From Croceimicrobium hydrocarbonivorans (GTDB taxonomy: Bacteria > Bacteroidota > Bacteroidia > Flavobacteriales > Schleiferiaceae): DNA of 64,000 bases. The position numbers were made by a program, and so were the translations under genes. The stretch covers positions 1,681,501 to 1,745,500 of the forward strand of contig NZ_CP060139.1 of NCBI RefSeq assembly GCF_014524565.1, given 5' to 3'. This document shows, piece by piece, positions 63,773-64,000 of this stretch. Under the pieces are notes generated by a model. It was not told where the DNA came from, ran no database searches, and worked only from the letters and a program-made list of their open reading frames with translations. How positions within the stretch are numbered: position 1 is the stretch's first letter; each line of letters begins with the position of its first letter.

Positions 63773-64000
63773 AAACAATCCACCAAAGCTCCACTCGAAG
63801 CAACAACCATTTTCAGGCGGCATCAGACCTTGCGCAAGGAAGTGGTCAAACAGATTGAATCGGGAGAACTTCGGGTATATCAAGCCTGTAGGATTTTCGA
63901 GATTAAATCACCGCAAACGGTTTATAACTGGTTAAACAAGTATTCTCGTACCTTGAAGACACAAACACGCATAGTAGTGGAAAACAATAGTGTTGACAAA
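63773..64000 (+). CDS. IS3-type transposase OrfA, partial
   Basis: From about 63773 the frame reads KQSTKAPLEATTIFRRHQ, then LRKEVVKQIESGELRVYQAC, KSPQTVYNWLNKYSRTLK and VVENNSVDK to the right edge, with no stop. This matches the N-terminal helix-turn-helix part of IS3-family OrfA proteins common in Bacteroidota. The frame is open upstream through repeat D to a TGA at 63659, with only GTG (63668) or TTG (63674) as in-frame starts, so the true start is unclear. The rest of OrfA, OrfB and the right end lie outside. It may be intact or a remnant. Confidence 0.7.

Noticed and set aside
62449-63780. Possible CRISPR array because of repeated GC-rich strings
   Set aside because: Copies are irregularly spaced, vary in order and orientation, and there are no uniform spacers or cas genes.

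Overview
The window looks like chromosomal DNA of a Bacteroidota species, most likely a marine Flavobacteriales (Schleiferiaceae/Cryomorphaceae-like) organism. The reasons are: several secreted proteins with the gliding-motility/type IX secretion CHU_C C-terminal domain; DUF3078, DUF177 and single-polypeptide 2-oxoacid dehydrogenase E1 proteins typical of the phylum; the gene neighbourhood pdxA-DUF177-rpmF-plsX-fabH-accB-accC; and promoters that fit the Bacteroidota sigma consensus (TTG, about 20 nt, TAnnTTTG) with very short leaders. The species assignment is inference; no rRNA or tRNA gene was found.

Layout. 1-1533: lepA, cut by the left edge. 1708-11939: a tandem array of four paralogous secreted CHU_C proteins of about 770-800 residues, each followed by its own intrinsic terminator, with a small ORF transcription unit between the third and fourth. 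12005-19124 (minus): fatty-acid initiation and housekeeping genes accC, accB, fabH, plsX, rpmF, DUF177, pdxA and an M17 leucyl aminopeptidase. 19242-22501: a fifth, larger CHU_C protein followed 8 nt later by riboflavin synthase. 22544-25371: a disturbed region with a CPBP protease, a copy of the 3' end of dxs, two paralogous lipoproteins and a truncated secreted-protein gene. 25372-33654 (minus): dxs, then a tetR-tolC-adaptor-RND efflux operon with its terminator. 33791-39234: asnS, rpoN, a membrane protein and lysS.

Downstream of lysS a gene-free stretch holds a strongly structured RNA candidate with a terminator (about 39344-39504). It is followed by a second efflux operon (small exported protein, adaptor lipoprotein, RND pump, OMF lipoprotein; 39604-45842) with three palindromes in its leader, a one-helix protein and a TonB-dependent receptor. 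48958-56153 carries a YjdI-CDGSH iron-sulfur protein, a sulfotransferase-like protein, a MutS2-like ATPase without a visible Smr domain, a DUF819 transporter, an M28 peptidase and a YkuK-like RNase H protein. 56315-56488 is a small ORF with its own promoter and terminator. 56547-60502 (minus) holds the fused E1 subunit, a DUF3078 protein and an enoyl-CoA hydratase-like protein. 60625-64000 has a metallophosphoesterase, two small genes, a family of dispersed GC-rich intergenic repeats and the start of an IS3-type transposase OrfA running off the right edge.

How the parts fit: the five CHU_C proteins are expected to be exported by Sec and then by the type IX system, whose machinery is not in this window. 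The two RND operons are complete tripartite pumps, one with a TetR-family regulator. Most remaining genes are core metabolism and translation. The features most worth following up are the mosaic sequence of the CHU_C array, the structured RNA after lysS, the 20-nt motif shared by two gene ends, the duplicated dxs end, and the two small transcription units.
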